From assembly GCF_030676415.1 (NCBI RefSeq), contig NZ_JAUUTW010000001.1:62001-126000 (forward strand): a stretch of DNA of 64,000 bases. Reading direction: 5' to 3'. Source of the stretch: Peribacillus frigoritolerans. Lineage in GTDB: Bacteria > Bacillota > Bacilli > Bacillales > DSM-1321. A program made the position numbers and the translations under genes. Below the pieces are notes generated by a model, which was not told the origin of the DNA, searched no databases, and saw nothing but the letters and a program-made list of their open reading frames with translations. Of the stretch, positions 62,551 to 64,000 are shown piece after piece; the first letter of the stretch is position 1; the number at the start of each line of letters is the position of its first letter.

Positions 62551-63555
62551 ATGTTATTAAAAAATTCATGGCAGAAATGGATGGGGCTGTTCATTACCAT
62601 TCTTTTGCTGCTGTTTTTACTGTGCTCCAGCATTGTATACGGTTATACAGATACAACATGGAAAATGGCAATCGATGCTTTTACCCATTTCAATGGGACG
62701 AATGAACACATTGTCATTCAATCAGTCAGACTTCCGCGTGCCCTGATTGCTTCGGCAATTGGTGCGAGTTTAGCCATCTCGGGGGTCTTGATGCAAACGC
62801 TAACTAAAAACCCCCTCGCCTCTCCTGATATATTCGGGGTCAACGCCGGGGCGGGATTGGCGGTGGTCACTGGGGTCACCGTTTTTGGGATAAGCAATCT
62901 TCAAGTATTCACATGGCTGTCTTTCATAGGGGCGGCCATAGCCGCGATAAGCATATATATGATTGGAAGCATGGGGCGCGGCGGCTTGACACCGATGAAG
63001 CTGACATTGGCTGGTGCAGCCATGACGGCCATGGTAGCTTCACTTACACAAGGTCTTCTTGTTTCTAATGAAGCTCTTTTAGAGCAAGTCCTATTCTGGC
63101 TTGCCGGGTCCGTTTCCGGTAGAAGTCTAGACAATTTAGTTGCCGTCCTGCCTTATCTTGTCGTAGGTTGGGGCCTTGCCTTGATCATGTCCGGTAAAAT
63201 GAATGTGTTATCCATGGGTGAAGATGTTGCAAAAGGCCTTGGACTGAATATAGTTTTCCTTAAACTGGTTCTGGGGCTGGCAATCATCCTGCTCGCTGGC
63301 GGATCAGTAGCGGTTGCGGGTCCGATCGGCTTTATAGGAATCGTCGTTCCGCATCTTACCCGTTCTATAGTAGGCATCGATCATCGCTGGTTGATTCCCT
63401 TCTCTGGACTTTTCGGGGCGGTGCTTTTGATTTCAGCCGATGTCATATCCAGGTATATCCTGATGCCTCGAGAAGTTCCGGTTGGAGTCATGACAGCCAT
63501 AATCGGGACCCCATTCTTTATTTATATAGCTAGAAAGGGGTTCAGCGGTCGATGA
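62551..63555 (+). CDS. yfiZ: Iron-siderophore ABC permease (YfiZ-like)
   Basis: 334 residues, about nine to ten membrane helices, FecCD family. Typical motifs: RLPRALIASAIGASLAISGV, MQTLTKNPLASPDIFGVNAG and GPIGFIGIVVPHLTRSIVG (the ATPase-coupling loop). It pairs with the following permease, with which it overlaps by four bases (ATGA). No ATPase gene is visible; in B. subtilis a shared ATPase (YusV) serves this system. Confidence 0.9.
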   Translation: MLLKNSWQKWMGLFITILLLLFLLCSSIVYGYTDTTWKMAIDAFTHFNGTNEHIVIQSVRLPRALIASAIGASLAISGVLMQTLTKNPLASPDIFGVNAGAGLAVVTGVTVFGISNLQVFTWLSFIGAAIAAISIYMIGSMGRGGLTPMKLTLAGAAMTAMVASLTQGLLVSNEALLEQVLFWLAGSVSGRSLDNLVAVLPYLVVGWGLALIMSGKMNVLSMGEDVAKGLGLNIVFLKLVLGLAIILLAGGSVAVAGPIGFIGIVVPHLTRSIVGIDHRWLIPFSGLFGAVLLISADVISRYILMPREVPVGVMTAIIGTPFFIYIARKGFSGR

Positions 63556-64000
63556 AGTCATATAAGAGCTTTCGTTTGTTTAATGAAAAAATATCATTCG
63601 TGATGGATAAAAAAGCTATGATCGTGATTTTCATCTTGTTTTTAGTCACTTCACTAGTGTTTGTAATCAGTACTGGAGTGGGTGAAATGAATATAAATCC
63701 GTTAAGTGTCCTCCAGGTCTTAATCGGAGGGGGGACGGAGAGCGATCGGCTTATTATCCAATCTTTCCGCCTGCCTAGAATAATTGTCGCCCTGTTGGTA
63801 GGGATGGGCCTTGCTGTAGCTGGAGGAATCCTTCAAGGGATGATTCGAAATCCACTTGCTTCGCCTGATATCTTGGGGATAACAGGGGGAGCGACCGTTG
63901 CGGTCGTTGGATTCTTGGCCATTTTTAGCGATAAGAATCATTCTTTAACAGTGAGCATCAATTGGCTGCCGTTAGCTGCATTCATTGGGGCTACAGTCGT
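63552..64000 (+). CDS. yfhA: Second iron-siderophore ABC permease (YfhA-like), cut by the window end
   Basis: An open frame from the ATG at 63552, overlapping the yfiZ stop, runs to the window edge (about 149 codons). It reads MKSYKSFRLFNEK at the start, a membrane helix (IVIFILFLVTSLVFVIS), then SFRLPRIIVALLVGMGLAVA and QGMIRNPLASPDILGITGG, the FecCD signature. It forms the heterodimeric channel with YfiZ. Confidence 0.9.
   Translation, partial: MKSYKSFRLFNEKISFVMDKKAMIVIFILFLVTSLVFVISTGVGEMNINPLSVLQVLIGGGTESDRLIIQSFRLPRIIVALLVGMGLAVAGGILQGMIRNPLASPDILGITGGATVAVVGFLAIFSDKNHSLTVSINWLPLAAFIGATV

Overview
The window is one contiguous stretch of a low-GC Firmicute chromosome, most likely a member of the Bacillaceae close to Peribacillus (the former Bacillus simplex group). 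The genus is my inference. The family follows from gene content and from gene order matching the Bacillus subtilis tag/degSU/comF/flagellar/secA/prfB/ftsEX/minJ region almost gene for gene. Most genes have strong AGGAGG-type ribosome binding sites, and several starts are TTG or GTG.

Layout. Bases 1-11,500 hold cell-surface and export genes: a SpoIID/LytB protein (cut by the window edge), a secreted alkaline phosphatase, an accessory SecA2 with a SlaP-like partner, an LtaS-type lipoteichoic acid synthase, an LCP ligase and a three-LysM NlpC/P60 endopeptidase. Bases 11,500-30,500 are a wall teichoic acid and surface glycan region: tagB-tagD, a 1109-residue two-domain glycerophosphotransferase, a TarS-like GT2, a TagF-like enzyme, the exporter tagG-tagH, a minus-strand block (GT4, MurJ-like flippase, O-antigen-ligase-like protein), then tagA, GT4, tagO and a second LCP ligase. 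Bases 30,700-37,100 carry yvyE, degS-degU, degV and comFA-comFC. Bases 37,163-47,164 are the late flagellar cluster yvyF-flgM-flgN-flgK-flgL-yviE-fliW-csrA-hag-flaG-fliD-fliS-fliT, with sigma-D promoter motifs before flgM, hag and flaG. The long-form hibernation factor gene hpf follows, with overlapping sigma-B-like and sigma-H-like promoter motifs.

Bases 48,000-49,400 are the most unusual part. They hold an array of perfect SinR operator motifs before a frameshifted zinc-ribbon gene, then a cyclic-di-GMP-I (GEMM) riboswitch before a small SinI gene that is too short for routine ORF calling, and a sinR gene convergent to sinI. In B. subtilis sinI and sinR form one co-directional operon. The predicted expression platform lets the 3' strand of the riboswitch P1 helix compete with a stem that hides the sinI ribosome binding site. 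This suggests that c-di-GMP turns on the biofilm anti-repressor directly. It is the best candidate here for an undescribed regulatory circuit.

Bases 49,778-61,300 hold secA, prfB (with its programmed +1 frameshift), a YitT-family protein, cytochrome c-551, ftsE-ftsX with an adjacent coiled-coil M23 endopeptidase, ctpB and minJ. The window ends in a Fur-box-flanked, divergent siderophore uptake locus resembling yfiY / yfiZ-yfhA, with the last gene cut by the edge. I saw no rRNA, tRNA, CRISPR array, prophage or intact insertion sequence.
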